64,000 nucleotides of DNA from Streptomyces sp. ML-6 (GCF_030116705.1 NZ_JAOTIK010000001.1:496001-560000); one strand, 5' to 3'; positions 41,149-50,456 are shown, counted from the stretch's first letter. Made by a program: numbers and translations. Notes: generated by a model from the sequence alone, not told the origin.

Positions 41149-42258
41149 GTGACTGTGACTCCCCTTCGTGTACTGCTCGTCGGCGCGGGCAACATCGCCC
41201 GCGCCGTCCACATGCCGGCGTTCCTCCGGCTGCCCACGGACTTCGCGGTGCTCGGCGCGGTCGACGCCGACCCCGCGGCGGCCCGTTCGTTCGCCACCGA
41301 CTTCTCGCTGCCCCACCACTCCACCGACCTCGCCGCCTCGCTGCGCGAGGTCCGTCCCGACCTCGTCGTCATCGCCTCGCCACCCGTCGTCCACCGAGAA
41401 CAGGTCGTCGCCGCCCTGGCCGCCGGGGCGTGGGTGTGGTGCGAGAAGCCGCCCGCGCTCAGTCTCGCGGAGTACGACGCCATGACCGCCGCCGAGGGCG
41501 AGGACGGCCCGTACGCGCCGATCGTCTTCCAGCACCGTTTCGGCTCGGGCGCCGAGCACGCCAAGGCCCTCATCGCCTCCGGTGAGCTGGGGGCGCCGCT
41601 GGTCGCCCACTGCCAGACCACCTGGTACCGGGACGACGCCTACTACGCGGTCCCCTGGCGCGGGAAGTGGGCCACCGAGGGCGCCGGTCCCGCCATGGGA
41701 CTGGGCATCCACCAGATCGACCTGCTGCTCGAACTGCTCGGCGACTGGGCGGAGATCCGGGCCATGGCCGCCCGGCTGGCCCGTGACGTGGAGACCGACG
41801 ACGTCACCACCGCCACCGTGCGCTTCGCCTCCGGCGCCCTGGCCACCGTGGTCAACAGCGCCCTCTCACCGCGTCAGTCGAGCCATCTGCGGATCGACCT
41901 GCGCGACGCCACGATCGAGCTGAACCACCTCTACGGGTACGGAAACGACGACTGGACCTACACCCCGGCCCCCGGCGTCGATCCGGACCGGGTGGCCCGC
42001 TGGACCTCCCCGGCGAAGGACGTGCCCAGCTCGCACGACGCCCAGCTCCGCTCGCTCCTGACCGACATGCGGGCGGGCCGGCGGCCCCGGGCGAGCGCCG
42101 GGGACGGCCGCCGGTCCCTGGAGCTGATCACCGCGATGTACAAGGCGGCGCTCACCGGCCGCACGGTCCGGGCCGGCGAGATCGTCCCCGGCGACCCCTT
42201 CCACACGGTGCTGCACGGCTCCGTCCCCGGCTGGGCACCGCAAGGGGCCGGGCGATGA
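41149..42258 (+). CDS. Gfo/Idh/MocA-family oxidoreductase
   Basis: This 369-aa NAD(P)-dependent sugar oxidoreductase has the N-terminal Rossmann loop LLVGAGNIARAVHMPA (10-25) and the family EKP motif in WCEKPPALS (99-101). The C-terminal beta-sheet domain reads GAGPAMGLGIHQIDLLLELLGD, with the conserved GxH(xx)D element. Family members oxidise or reduce pyranoses and inositols, often through 3-keto sugars. The GTG at 41149 (or 41155) follows a GGCTCCCT leader. It is the first gene after LacI site C; its stop overlaps the deacetylase start (ATGA). Substrate unknown. Confidence 0.92.
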   Translation: MTVTPLRVLLVGAGNIARAVHMPAFLRLPTDFAVLGAVDADPAAARSFATDFSLPHHSTDLAASLREVRPDLVVIASPPVVHREQVVAALAAGAWVWCEKPPALSLAEYDAMTAAEGEDGPYAPIVFQHRFGSGAEHAKALIASGELGAPLVAHCQTTWYRDDAYYAVPWRGKWATEGAGPAMGLGIHQIDLLLELLGDWAEIRAMAARLARDVETDDVTTATVRFASGALATVVNSALSPRQSSHLRIDLRDATIELNHLYGYGNDDWTYTPAPGVDPDRVARWTSPAKDVPSSHDAQLRSLLTDMRAGRRPRASAGDGRRSLELITAMYKAALTGRTVRAGEIVPGDPFHTVLHGSVPGWAPQGAGR

Positions 42259-42968
42259 CCGGACGCGTGGAACGGGCCCTGCTGCTCACCTTCGACGACC
42301 GGCACGTGCGCGAGTGGGCCGCCGTCGCACCGCTGTTCGCCTCGTACGGGGCACGGGTCACCTTCTTCGTCTGCGAGCCCGACCGGCTCGACCGGGACGA
42401 GGTGCGGCTGCTGCGCCGGCTCGCGGACGACGGCCACAGCATCGGCTGCCACGGCCTGCGGCACGAACGCGCACCCGAGTTCGTCGCCGCCCACGGACCG
42501 GCCGCCTATCTCGACCGGGAGGTGGTGCCCGCCCTGGAGCGGCTGCGCCGCCTCGGCTTTCCGGCCCGGAGCTTCGCCTATCCGTGCAGTGCCCGGGACG
42601 AGGACACCGACCGGCTGCTCCTCACCCTCTTCGAGCGGCTGCGCGGCGGGGTGCCCGTCGGCCGTCGCGCCGATCCGGCCCTCGCGGACGAACTGCGCGT
42701 ACCGGCCCGCGACCTCACCGCCCGGCGGGTCCTGCCGGGCTGCTCGGTGGACAGCGGGCGCGGTGCCGTCGCGTACGGGGACGACCTGGGCGGTGTCGAG
42801 GCAGCGCTGCGCCGGACCGCCGACGAGGGCGGTGTGAGCACCCTCTACGCCCACTGCGTCGCCGACGCCCATCCCGCCAACCACGTGACCCCGGCCCGGC
42901 TGGAGGCTCTGCTGTCCCTGGCCGCCGGGCTGTCGCTGCCCTGCGTGGGCTTCGACGAGCTCCCGTGA
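42255..42968 (+). CDS. NodB-type polysaccharide deacetylase
   Basis: This 237-aa protein has the metal-dependent deacetylase core: LLTFDDRHV (D14 base, D15 metal ligand) and HSIGCHGLRHE (H66, H70 metal ligands), then SFAYPCSARDED as motif 3. No signal peptide is present, so it would act on cytoplasmic oligosaccharides after uptake, removing N- or O-acetyl groups. Its ATG overlaps the Gfo/Idh stop. The alpha-mannosidase gene follows after 120 bp, so an order of de-acetylation and hydrolysis of an imported glycan is plausible. Confidence 0.85.
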   Translation: MTGRVERALLLTFDDRHVREWAAVAPLFASYGARVTFFVCEPDRLDRDEVRLLRRLADDGHSIGCHGLRHERAPEFVAAHGPAAYLDREVVPALERLRRLGFPARSFAYPCSARDEDTDRLLLTLFERLRGGVPVGRRADPALADELRVPARDLTARRVLPGCSVDSGRGAVAYGDDLGGVEAALRRTADEGGVSTLYAHCVADAHPANHVTPARLEALLSLAAGLSLPCVGFDELP

Positions 42969-43088
42969 ACCACTCCCCCGTCGCACCACTCCGCCGCTCA
43001 CCACCTCGTTGATCACCACGCGTCCGATCACCCCGATCAGCACGCCTTCGATCACCCCACCTCCGATCCAGAGGGGCCCTTCCCACCC
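42969..43088 (+). repeat. GATCA-rich spacer before the alpha-mannosidase gene
   Basis: This 120-bp spacer contains five GATCA/GATCC units within about 65 bp (GATCACCACGCGTCC, GATCACCCCGATCAGCACG, GATCACCCC, GATCC), an irregular short repeat set. It could be decayed coding sequence, a binding region or chance. GAGGGG lies 12 nt before the downstream ATG, a rather long spacing. Confidence 0.35.
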
Positions 43089-46000
43089 ATGCATGACGAC
43101 CGCACACTGACCGAGGAACGGCTCGACCGCGTCCTGCGCGAGCGCATCCGCCCCGCCGTCCACCCCCGTACGGTTCCGCTGGCGTTCGAAGTCTGGCACG
43201 CCCCCGGCGAACCGGTGCCCTTCGCCGAGGCGGTGGCCGCGCCCTACGAGCCCGGTGCCGTCGGCGACCCCTGGGGGCCGGCCTGGGGCACCAGCTGGTT
43301 CCGGGTGACCGGCCGGGTGCCGGAGGACTGGGCCGGGGAGGCCGTCGAGGCGGTGATCGACCTGGGGTTCGCCAAGGACCGGCCCGGCTTCTCCGCGGAG
43401 GCGCTGGCCCACCGGCCGGACGGCAGTGTGGTCAAGGCGCTCAACCCGCGCAACACCTGGCTGCGGATCGGTGAACGGGTGGCGGGCGGCGAGGAGTTCA
43501 CGTACCTGCTCGAGGCCGCCGCCAATCCGGAGATCCTGGGCGGGGCCGGTGCGCTGGGCGACCGGGAGACCGCGGGGAGCGAACCGCTGTACCGCGTCGG
43601 GCGGATGGACGTCGCGGTCTTCGACCGGGAGGTGTGGGAGCTGGTCCAGGACCTGGAGGTGCTCGACCAGCTGATGCGGCAGCTGCCGCTGGGCTCGGCG
43701 CGCCGCTGGGAGATCCTGCGTGCGGTGGAGGACTGTCTGGACGCGCTGGACCTGGACGACGTGGGGGCGAGCGCGCCCGCCGGCCGGGAGCGGCTGCGGG
43801 GCGTGCTGGCCTCCCCCGCGCACGCCTCGGCGCACCGGTTGTCGGCGGTGGGTCACGCGCACATCGACTCGGCGTGGCTGTGGCCGCTGCGGGAGACGGT
43901 GCGCAAGGTGGCCCGCACCACCTCCAACGTGGTGGCGCTGATGGACGACCATCCGGAGTTCGTCTTCGCGATGTCGCAGGCGCAGCAGCTGGACTGGCTG
44001 CGGGAGCACCGGCCGGAGCTGTACGCGCGGGTCAAGGAGAAGGCCGCGGCCGGGCAGTTCGTGCCGGTGGGCGGGATGTGGGTGGAGTCGGACACCAACA
44101 TGCCCGGCTCGGAGGCGCTGGCCCGGCAGTTCGTGTACGGCAAGCGGTTCTTCCTGGAGGAGTTCGGGGTCGAGACCGAGGAGGTGTGGCTGCCCGACTC
44201 GTTCGGGTACTCGGCGGCGCTGCCGCAGCTGGTGGCGCTCTCCGGTTCGCGCTGGTTCCTGACCCAGAAGATCTCGTGGAACACGACCAATCCGTTCCCG
44301 CACCACTCCTTCCTGTGGGAGGGGCTGGACGGCACCCGGGTGTTCACGCACTTCCCGCCGGTCGACACCTATGTGGCCGAGCTGTCCGGTCAGGAACTCG
44401 CGCACGCCGAGGCGAACTTCCGGGACAAGGGCCGTGCGACGCGCTCGCTCGTCCCGTTCGGCTGGGGGGACGGGGGCGGCGGCCCCACCCGCGAGATGCT
44501 GGCGCGCGCCGGGCGGCTGGCGGATCTGGAGGGCTCGCCCCGGGTGACGATCGAGAAGCCGGCGGACTTCTTCGCCGCCGCCGAGGCGGAGTACGAGCGG
44601 CCGCCGGTGTGGCTGGGCGAGCTGTACCTGGAGCTGCACCGCGGCACGTACACCTCGCAGGCGCGGACCAAGCAGGGCAACCGGCGCAGCGAGCACCTGT
44701 TGCGGGAGGCGGAGCTGTGGGCGGCGACCGCGGCGGTGCGGGCCGGGTTCCGCTATCCGTACGAGGAGCTGGACCGGATCTGGAAGAGCGTGCTGCTGCA
44801 CCAGTTCCACGACATCCTGCCGGGTTCGTCCATCGCCTGGGTGCACCGTGAGGCGGAGGCGGCGTACGCCCGGATCGCCGAGGAGCTCGAAGCGGTGATC
44901 GACGCCGCGCAGCGGGCGCTGGCCGGGGCTCCGCGGAACGGCGGCACGGTCGTCTTCAACTCCGCTCCGCACGAGCGGGACGGGGTGGCCGCGGGAGGTG
45001 CGGTGCCCGCGCCGGACCGGCGGGAGGCGCCGGTGGAGGTGACGGCGCACGGCTCCGGTTTCCGGCTGGACAACGGGCTGTTGCGGGTGACCGTGGACGC
45101 GCGGGGTCTCGTGGTCTCGGTCGTCGATCTGGTGACCGGGCGGGAGACGGTCGCGCCGGGCGGTGCGGCCAACCTGCTCCAGGTCCACCCGGACCTGCCC
45201 AACCACTGGGACGCCTGGGACGTCGATGCCTTCTACCGCAACACGGTGACCGATCTGACCGGGGCCGACTCGGTGCGGCTCAGTGGTGACGGCGTCGAGG
45301 TGGTGCGCAGCTTCGGGGCGTCCCGGGTCACCCAGCTGCTGACGCTGCGGCCGGGGGCCCGGCGGCTGGACATCGACACCGAGGTCGACTGGCACGAGCG
45401 GGAGAAGTTCCTCAAGGCGGCGTTCCCGATCGACGTGCGGGCCGACCACTCCACGGCGGAGACCCAGTTCGGGCACGTCCGACGGCCGACGCACACCAAC
45501 ACCAGCTGGGAGGCGGCCAAGTTCGAGATCTGCGCGCACCGCTTCCTGCACGTGGGCGAGCCGGGCTGGGGCGCGGCGCTGGTCAACGACTCGACGTACG
45601 GGCACGACGTGACCCGTACGGTCCGCGAGGACGGCTCCACCACGACCACGGTGCGGCTGTCGTTGCTGCGGGCGCCCCGCTACCCGGACCCGGAGACCGA
45701 TCAGGGGGTGCACCGGCTGCGGTACGCGCTGCTGCCGGGGGCGACGGTCGGCGACGCGGTCCGTGAGGGCTGGCGGTTCGCCCTGCCCGAGCGCCGGGTG
45801 CCGGGCAGCGCCGCGGTGGCGCCGCTGGTCTCGGTGGACGACGACGCGGTGGTGGTGACGGCGGTGAAGCTCGCGGACGACGGCGGCGGGGACGTGGTGG
45901 TCCGGCTCCACGAGGCGCACGGCGGGCGGGTCTCGGCGCGGCTTACGGCGGGCTTCGCGCTGGCCGGGGCGAGCGTCACGGACCTGCTGGAGCGTCCGCT

Positions 46001-46103
46001 CGCCGACGGGACGGCCGTCGAGGTGACGGGTGACGTGGTGCGGCTGGCGCTGCGGCCGTTCCAGATCGTGACGCTGCGGCTGACGCCGGACGGCAGGCCC
46101 TGA
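43089..46103 (+). CDS. GH38 alpha-mannosidase
   Basis: This 1004-aa glycosidase shows the GH38 catalytic signatures: GHAHIDSAWLWPLRETVRK (Zn ligands H258 and D260 in GHAHID, 255-260) and the nucleophile in LPDSFGYSAALPQL (D370). A helical bundle (EHLLREAELWAATAA, LLHQFHDILPGSSIAWVH) follows, then the C-terminal beta-sandwich domains. It would release alpha-linked mannose with retention. There is no signal peptide, so it acts on imported oligosaccharides. The length fits bacterial GH38 enzymes. It follows the deacetylase in the LacI-site C unit. The kinase gene begins 55 bp downstream. Confidence 0.93.
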   Translation: MHDDRTLTEERLDRVLRERIRPAVHPRTVPLAFEVWHAPGEPVPFAEAVAAPYEPGAVGDPWGPAWGTSWFRVTGRVPEDWAGEAVEAVIDLGFAKDRPGFSAEALAHRPDGSVVKALNPRNTWLRIGERVAGGEEFTYLLEAAANPEILGGAGALGDRETAGSEPLYRVGRMDVAVFDREVWELVQDLEVLDQLMRQLPLGSARRWEILRAVEDCLDALDLDDVGASAPAGRERLRGVLASPAHASAHRLSAVGHAHIDSAWLWPLRETVRKVARTTSNVVALMDDHPEFVFAMSQAQQLDWLREHRPELYARVKEKAAAGQFVPVGGMWVESDTNMPGSEALARQFVYGKRFFLEEFGVETEEVWLPDSFGYSAALPQLVALSGSRWFLTQKISWNTTNPFPHHSFLWEGLDGTRVFTHFPPVDTYVAELSGQELAHAEANFRDKGRATRSLVPFGWGDGGGGPTREMLARAGRLADLEGSPRVTIEKPADFFAAAEAEYERPPVWLGELYLELHRGTYTSQARTKQGNRRSEHLLREAELWAATAAVRAGFRYPYEELDRIWKSVLLHQFHDILPGSSIAWVHREAEAAYARIAEELEAVIDAAQRALAGAPRNGGTVVFNSAPHERDGVAAGGAVPAPDRREAPVEVTAHGSGFRLDNGLLRVTVDARGLVVSVVDLVTGRETVAPGGAANLLQVHPDLPNHWDAWDVDAFYRNTVTDLTGADSVRLSGDGVEVVRSFGASRVTQLLTLRPGARRLDIDTEVDWHEREKFLKAAFPIDVRADHSTAETQFGHVRRPTHTNTSWEAAKFEICAHRFLHVGEPGWGAALVNDSTYGHDVTRTVREDGSTTTTVRLSLLRAPRYPDPETDQGVHRLRYALLPGATVGDAVREGWRFALPERRVPGSAAVAPLVSVDDDAVVVTAVKLADDGGGDVVVRLHEAHGGRVSARLTAGFALAGASVTDLLERPLADGTAVEVTGDVVRLALRPFQIVTLRLTPDGRP

Positions 46104-46145
46104 GCCGCGTACGGGGTGGGTGCGTTTCGCCGCGGGCCTGCCCCG

Positions 46146-46151
46146 TACCCT
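46146..46151 (+). promoter_or_regulatory. possible -10 box of a leaderless kinase transcript
   Basis: TACCCT lies 7 nt before the ATG at 46159, and no ribosome binding site is visible. This arrangement is typical of leaderless actinobacterial mRNAs. It would give the kinase gene its own promoter inside the block. Confidence 0.4.
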
Positions 46152-46158
46152 CTTTTCC

Positions 46159-47910
46159 ATGAACGCTGGGGGGCCTGTGCGCCGTGTGATCGACGACCGT
46201 TTCGAACTGGTGAACAGGCTCGGCAGTGGCGGCATGGGCATGGTGTGGCGGGCCCGTGACCTGGCCCTGCACCGCGATGTGGCGCTCAAGGAGGTGCGGC
46301 CCCCGGACCCGGCGCTCGCCGAGAACGACCCGGAGTCGGCGAGGCTGCTGCGCGAGCGGGTGCTGCGCGAGGCCCGCGCGCTGGCCCGGCTCGACCACCC
46401 GGGCGTCGTCACCGTCCACCACATCGTGGACGGCGGCGTCGGGACGTACCCGTGGATCGTGATGGAGCTGGTGCCCGGCGCCTCCCTCGCGGAGCGGCTG
46501 GCCGAGGGCGCCCTCTCCCCGGTGGAGGCCGCCGGACTGGGGCGCGGGGTGCTGTCCGCGCTGCGCGCCGCCCATGCCGCCGGAATCCTCCACCGGGACG
46601 TCAAGCCGGCCAACGTGCTGCTGCGGACGGACGGCAGCCCGGTGCTCACGGACTTCGGCATCGCGGCGATCCGGGAGTCCACGAGCCTGACGGCGACCGG
46701 TTCGATCATCGGCTCCCCCGACTACATGGCGCCCGAGCGCATCCGGGGCGACGAGGACGACCCGTCCTCCGACCTGTGGTCGCTCGGCATGATGCTGTAC
46801 GTCGCCGTGGAGGGCCGGCACCCGCTGCGCAAGGCCACCACGCTGGCGACGCTCGCGGCCGTGCTCGACGAGGAGATCCCGCCGCCCCGGCAGGCCGGTC
46901 CGCTGGCCCCGGTGCTGGAGGCGGTGCTGGCCCGGGACCCGGCGACCCGGCCCGGGGCCGACGAGCTGGACCGGATGCTGGCGGCGGTGGGCACGTCCGC
47001 GGCGACGCCGCCCCGGCAGGAGCCCGGCGCCCCGCAGGACGCCGGGCCGCCGCGCCCGCAGCCGTCGTTCACCCTGCAGGACTCGGTGCCCTCGGGCGGC
47101 CCCACCGCGGTGCTGTCCGCCCCTCCCGGACCGTCCCCGGTGCCCGGCGCGGGGAGCGGCACGCCCGTGCCCGCCCCGCCCGGGCCGCTGAGGGCGGGGG
47201 AGGCGCGCCGCCGGGTCCGACGGGGCCGCGCCGTCGCGGTCACCACCGCTCTCGCCGGGACGGCCCTGACCGGGGCCCTGGTGTGGTCGCTGCTGCCCGA
47301 CGCGGACGACCGGGCCGCCGACCGCTCCCCGTCCGCCTCGGCCGGGGCCACCCGCGGTTCCTCCGCCGCCGGCGACGCGGCGGGACAAGCGGCGGGCACG
47401 ACGGGAACGAAGGAGACGGCGGGGGCCACGGAGCCGGAGGAGACGGCTCCGGAACAGCCGGAGAACCTGCTGACGCCCGAGGGGGTGCGTTCCGTCATCG
47501 CCGCGCTGGAACCGGTGATGGGCGGCACCCGGATCACCTCGTTCACGCTGTATGAGGAGCACGCCAGCGTCGAGGCCCCGCTCAGGAACAACAAGAAGCT
47601 GTACGACGTCTACGCCTACCGGGACGGCAGGGCCACCCGTGAACGGGCCGGCGGCACCCTCATGTCGGGCGCCAGGTCCGTGGACCTGGAGAAGTTCGAC
47701 TGGGACGTCCTGCCGGGGCTGATACGCCGGGCGGACAAGGAACTCGGCGTCGCCGAACCCACCAGCCACTACGTGGACATCGACCCGGCGTCCCCGTTCG
47801 ACGACTACCAGCCGACGATCAGTGTCTACGTCTCGGACGAGTACGGCGGCGCCTACCTGCGGGCCGACGTCAACGGCAAGGTGCTCAGGAAGTACCCGCG
47901 CGACAGCTGA
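46159..47910 (+). CDS. membrane-anchored Ser/Thr protein kinase with extracytoplasmic domain
   Basis: This 583-aa Hanks-type kinase has LGSGGMGMVW (21-30), K44 in VALKEV, HRDVKPANVLL (145-155), DFG (165-167) and APERIRG. A Pro-rich juxtamembrane stretch (about 283-345) leads to one membrane helix (about 357-379). Outside lies a Thr/Ala/Glu-rich linker and a globular domain of about 120 residues (from LTPEGVRSVIAALEPV). It has no PASTA repeats, so the outer ligand is unlikely to be the usual muropeptide. There is no ribosome binding site; the mRNA may be leaderless. It is co-directional with the mannosidase but may be expressed independently. Confidence 0.9.
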   Translation: MNAGGPVRRVIDDRFELVNRLGSGGMGMVWRARDLALHRDVALKEVRPPDPALAENDPESARLLRERVLREARALARLDHPGVVTVHHIVDGGVGTYPWIVMELVPGASLAERLAEGALSPVEAAGLGRGVLSALRAAHAAGILHRDVKPANVLLRTDGSPVLTDFGIAAIRESTSLTATGSIIGSPDYMAPERIRGDEDDPSSDLWSLGMMLYVAVEGRHPLRKATTLATLAAVLDEEIPPPRQAGPLAPVLEAVLARDPATRPGADELDRMLAAVGTSAATPPRQEPGAPQDAGPPRPQPSFTLQDSVPSGGPTAVLSAPPGPSPVPGAGSGTPVPAPPGPLRAGEARRRVRRGRAVAVTTALAGTALTGALVWSLLPDADDRAADRSPSASAGATRGSSAAGDAAGQAAGTTGTKETAGATEPEETAPEQPENLLTPEGVRSVIAALEPVMGGTRITSFTLYEEHASVEAPLRNNKKLYDVYAYRDGRATRERAGGTLMSGARSVDLEKFDWDVLPGLIRRADKELGVAEPTSHYVDIDPASPFDDYQPTISVYVSDEYGGAYLRADVNGKVLRKYPRDS

Positions 47911-47939
47911 ACCCGCGGCGGCCCGGCCCCGACGGGCCC

Positions 47940-48581
47940 TCAGCCGAGCACCCGGATCAGCACCACCGGCACGGCCGCGAGCGCCACGCCCGCCGCCAGG
48001 GTCCGGGAGCCGGCCGGAAAGGCGCCGCCCGGACTCCTCACCTCGTCCGTGGGCGGGGTGAGGACGTGCGCGCGGGCCAGCCACTCGCGCGGCGGGGCGT
48101 CGGGGAGGACGACCCGCCAGGGCTGCTCCGGGTCGTACTCGACGACCGCCCTGGACTTGTGCAGCAGTCCCTGGAGGTCGAGGGGGTGGCGGACCTCGAC
48201 CCGGTACGGGGGCAGGCCGTCGGCCACCACGGTCAGGTCGAAGACGAACACCGAGTTCGCCGCCCGCCCGTCGACAACCGCGCGGCCGTCGGCCCGGTCG
48301 ACGGCCTTCACACCGTTGACCACGGCGGGCGCGAAGGCGCGCGGGCCGCCGGCCCGCAGCCCGGGGGCGGCCACGCCCGAGGCCGCGCTCTCGGCGACCT
48401 TGCCGAACGCCGTCAGGACCAGGGCCGCCACGGGGAGCGCGAGGAACAGCAGCCAGCGGGGGCCGTCCACGGCGCCCTCGACCACCGCGGTGAGGACGAG
48501 TGCGGTGCCGAGCGCGGACACCACGCCGAAGAAACCGAAGAACCGGCGCGGGGAGGAGGGGGAGGAGTTCGGCGTGATCAT
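47940..48581 (-). CDS. membrane protein with DUF3592-like beta domain (a)
   Basis: This 213-aa protein has two N-terminal helices (about 13-35 and 43-62), a beta-rich middle (FVFDLTVVADGLPPYRVEVRHPLDLQGL and a VVEYDPEQPWRVVL strand) and a C-terminal helix (about 192-211). The pattern recalls DUF3592 proteins, of unknown function. ATG 48581 overlaps the stop of the upstream membrane-protein gene (ATGA), so the two are translated together. It is convergent with the kinase gene, 29 bp away. Confidence 0.65.
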   Translation of the reverse strand: MITPNSSPSSPRRFFGFFGVVSALGTALVLTAVVEGAVDGPRWLLFLALPVAALVLTAFGKVAESAASGVAAPGLRAGGPRAFAPAVVNGVKAVDRADGRAVVDGRAANSVFVFDLTVVADGLPPYRVEVRHPLDLQGLLHKSRAVVEYDPEQPWRVVLPDAPPREWLARAHVLTPPTDEVRSPGGAFPAGSRTLAAGVALAAVPVVLIRVLG

Positions 48582-49288
48582 GTGAGACGCAGCAGCTTCC
48601 GGCGGGGAAGGACGACCCGGGTGCGGTCCGGGTCGGCGGGACGGTCGGTGTCGTACAGGGCGAGGACGTCCCGCTTGAGGGCGATGCGTTCCACGACGGC
48701 CGGGACCTCGTGGCGCCCTCCGTCCTCGTCCTCGAACACCACGGTGACCTCACCGTACTTGCGGCCCACCGACCGCCAGCCCTCCAGCACCGCGGGGGCC
48801 GTGCGGCAGCGGCGGGAGAACCGGCGCAGCCCGCCGGTGCGCCGCAGGCTGACGGCCGCGCCCCACCAGGCGGCGAGGCAGCCCGCGCCCGCGACGGACC
48901 ACAGGAAGGTGAGCCAGGTGGAGACGGAGAAGTCACCGATCGGGAAAAGGATGTGGAAGCTGGTGACGGTGTCCCGCTCGACCAGGCCCTCCGCCAGCGC
49001 GTCGTACCAGCCGGCCACGGCCGCGACGGCACAGAGCGCGATCATCGCGCCCGGGGCCGCCCGGTGCAGGTACCGGGCACTGAGCAGGCCGAGTGCGGCG
49101 GCGAAGGCGATCCCGAGCATCGGGGACATCGCCGCGAGCTGGTCACTGGCACATTCCCCGGTCAGGTCGCAGGACCACTTCACCCCCACCGCCTCGTGGC
49201 TGGAGATGTACCACATCGTCCAGACCTGCCATGTCATCAGCGCGCACGCGATGACGCGCATCGCCTGCGCGTAGACCCTGTGTCGCAC
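48578..49288 (-). CDS. membrane protein with DUF3592-like beta domain (b)
   Basis: This 236-aa protein has four hydrophobic segments (about 10-26, 50-72, 78-98, 120-148) and a C-terminal cytosolic-looking beta region (GEVTVVFEDEDGGRHEVPAVVERI, DRTRVVLPRRKLLRL) that resembles that of its downstream partner. GTG 49288 has GAGGG 7 nt upstream. The pair forms a two-gene operon transcribed toward the kinase. No function can be assigned; a membrane complex of the two is a reasonable guess. Confidence 0.65.
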   Translation of the reverse strand: MRHRVYAQAMRVIACALMTWQVWTMWYISSHEAVGVKWSCDLTGECASDQLAAMSPMLGIAFAAALGLLSARYLHRAAPGAMIALCAVAAVAGWYDALAEGLVERDTVTSFHILFPIGDFSVSTWLTFLWSVAGAGCLAAWWGAAVSLRRTGGLRRFSRRCRTAPAVLEGWRSVGRKYGEVTVVFEDEDGGRHEVPAVVERIALKRDVLALYDTDRPADPDRTRVVLPRRKLLRLT

Positions 49289-49396
49289 CGTCCGCCCTCG
49301 TCCTTGCCGTTCGCGGGGTTGTGGATCACCCCGGTGGACCATATACGTGCTGTCCACACCTTGTCCGTGACGCACGCCACCCGGGCGGACGGCGGG

Positions 49397-50371
49397 TCAG
49401 ACCGCCCCGGCCAGCGCCTTCGGCACCCAGCGGAGCTGGACGGCCTCCTGGAACATGGCACCGCCCTCGTGCCCGTTGAACGGGTAGACCTCGATCGCCT
49501 TCTCCCCCGGGTACGCGTTGTGGGCGGCGAAGACCGTGGAGGGCGGGCAGGTCCGGTCCATCAGTGCGACGGAGAAGAGCGCGGGGGCGCGGCCCCGGAC
49601 GGCGAAGGACACCCCGTCGAAGTACGACAGGGTGCGCAGGGCGGTCCCCTCCTTGCCCCGGTGCATCCTGAGGTAGCGGACGATCTCGGCGTACGGGTCG
49701 GCGTCGGTCAGGGTGACGGCCCGTCGGAAGTGGCAGAGGAAGGGGACGTCGACGGCGATCGCGGCCAGGTCGGGGACGAGCGCGCCGACGGCGAGGGTGA
49801 TGCCGCCGCCCTGGCTGCCGCCGAGGACGACGGTGCGGGCGGGGTCGGCGAGGGGGTGGGAGCGGGCCGCTTCGACGGCGCGCACGGCGTCGGCGTGGAC
49901 CCGGCGGTAGTAGTAGGTCTCCGGGTCCTCGATGCCCCGGGTCATGAAGCCCGGGTGGGAGGGGCCGGAGCCGACCGGATCCGGGGTGTCGCCGGCGTTG
50001 CCGCCGCTGCCCTGGCCGCGTACGTCCATGACGAAGTGGGCGAAGCCGGCCAGCGGCCACATGCCCCAGCAGTGCGGGAGGCTGCGGCCGCCGTTGTAGC
50101 CGTGGAACTGGACGACGAGCGGCAGCGGTCCCTCGGCGTGCGCGGGGGCGTTGAACCAGCCCTTGACCGGGTGGCCGCCGAAGCCGGCGAACGTGACGTC
50201 CCAGGTGCGCATGCCGGTCAGTCCGGTCTCGACGGGTTCGAAGGCGACCGCGGGGTCGTGGGCGCGGGTCTCGGCCAGGGTCTTCGCCCAGAAGGCGTCG
50301 AAGTCCTCCGGTTCGTCGATCCGCGGCCGGTAGTCGCGGAGTTCGTGGAGCGGCAGGTCGAACAGGGCCAT
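49397..50371 (-). CDS. CE7 acetyl xylan esterase / cephalosporin-C deacetylase family
   Basis: This 324-aa alpha/beta hydrolase has the CE7 layout: PLHELRDYRP and EDFDAFWAKTL at the N-terminus, the RGQG(S) oxyanion motif in MDVRGQGSGG, nucleophile GGSQGGG (S186), then D272 (ALMDRTCPP) and H301 (FNGHEGG). These enzymes remove O-acetyl groups from short xylo- and other oligosaccharides inside the cell. There is no signal peptide. ATG 50371 has GAGGAGAACG upstream. It is the last gene of the ABC transporter/glycosidase series and lies after a strong hairpin. Confidence 0.92.
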   Translation of the reverse strand: MALFDLPLHELRDYRPRIDEPEDFDAFWAKTLAETRAHDPAVAFEPVETGLTGMRTWDVTFAGFGGHPVKGWFNAPAHAEGPLPLVVQFHGYNGGRSLPHCWGMWPLAGFAHFVMDVRGQGSGGNAGDTPDPVGSGPSHPGFMTRGIEDPETYYYRRVHADAVRAVEAARSHPLADPARTVVLGGSQGGGITLAVGALVPDLAAIAVDVPFLCHFRRAVTLTDADPYAEIVRYLRMHRGKEGTALRTLSYFDGVSFAVRGRAPALFSVALMDRTCPPSTVFAAHNAYPGEKAIEVYPFNGHEGGAMFQEAVQLRWVPKALAGAV

Positions 50372-50418
50372 GGGGGCGTTCTCCTCGCGGCGGGGCCGGG
50401 CGTGGTGCGGGGTGGCGC

Positions 50419-50456
50419 GGCGGGGCCGGGCGCTGTCAGGTGCGCCCGGCCCCGCC
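50419..50456 (-). terminator. very strong hairpin between the glycosidase and esterase genes
   Basis: GGCGGGGCCGGGCGC (50419-50433) pairs perfectly over 15 bp with GCGCCCGGCCCCGCC (50442-50456), loop of 8 nt. It lies 16 nt past the glycosidase stop. The esterase gene starts only 48 bp further on, so it must depend on read-through or a very short promoter. Confidence 0.7.

Noticed and set aside
41958..46709. A 1583-codon open frame on the minus strand
   Set aside because: It is antisense to the Gfo/Idh, deacetylase, GH38 and kinase genes, all of which have clear family motifs. Long antisense frames are expected at this G+C content.
45976..49032. A 1018-codon minus-strand open frame
   Set aside because: It is antisense to the kinase and in a wrong frame across the two membrane-protein genes. 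Its composition is Arg/Pro/Gly-rich with no recognisable domain.
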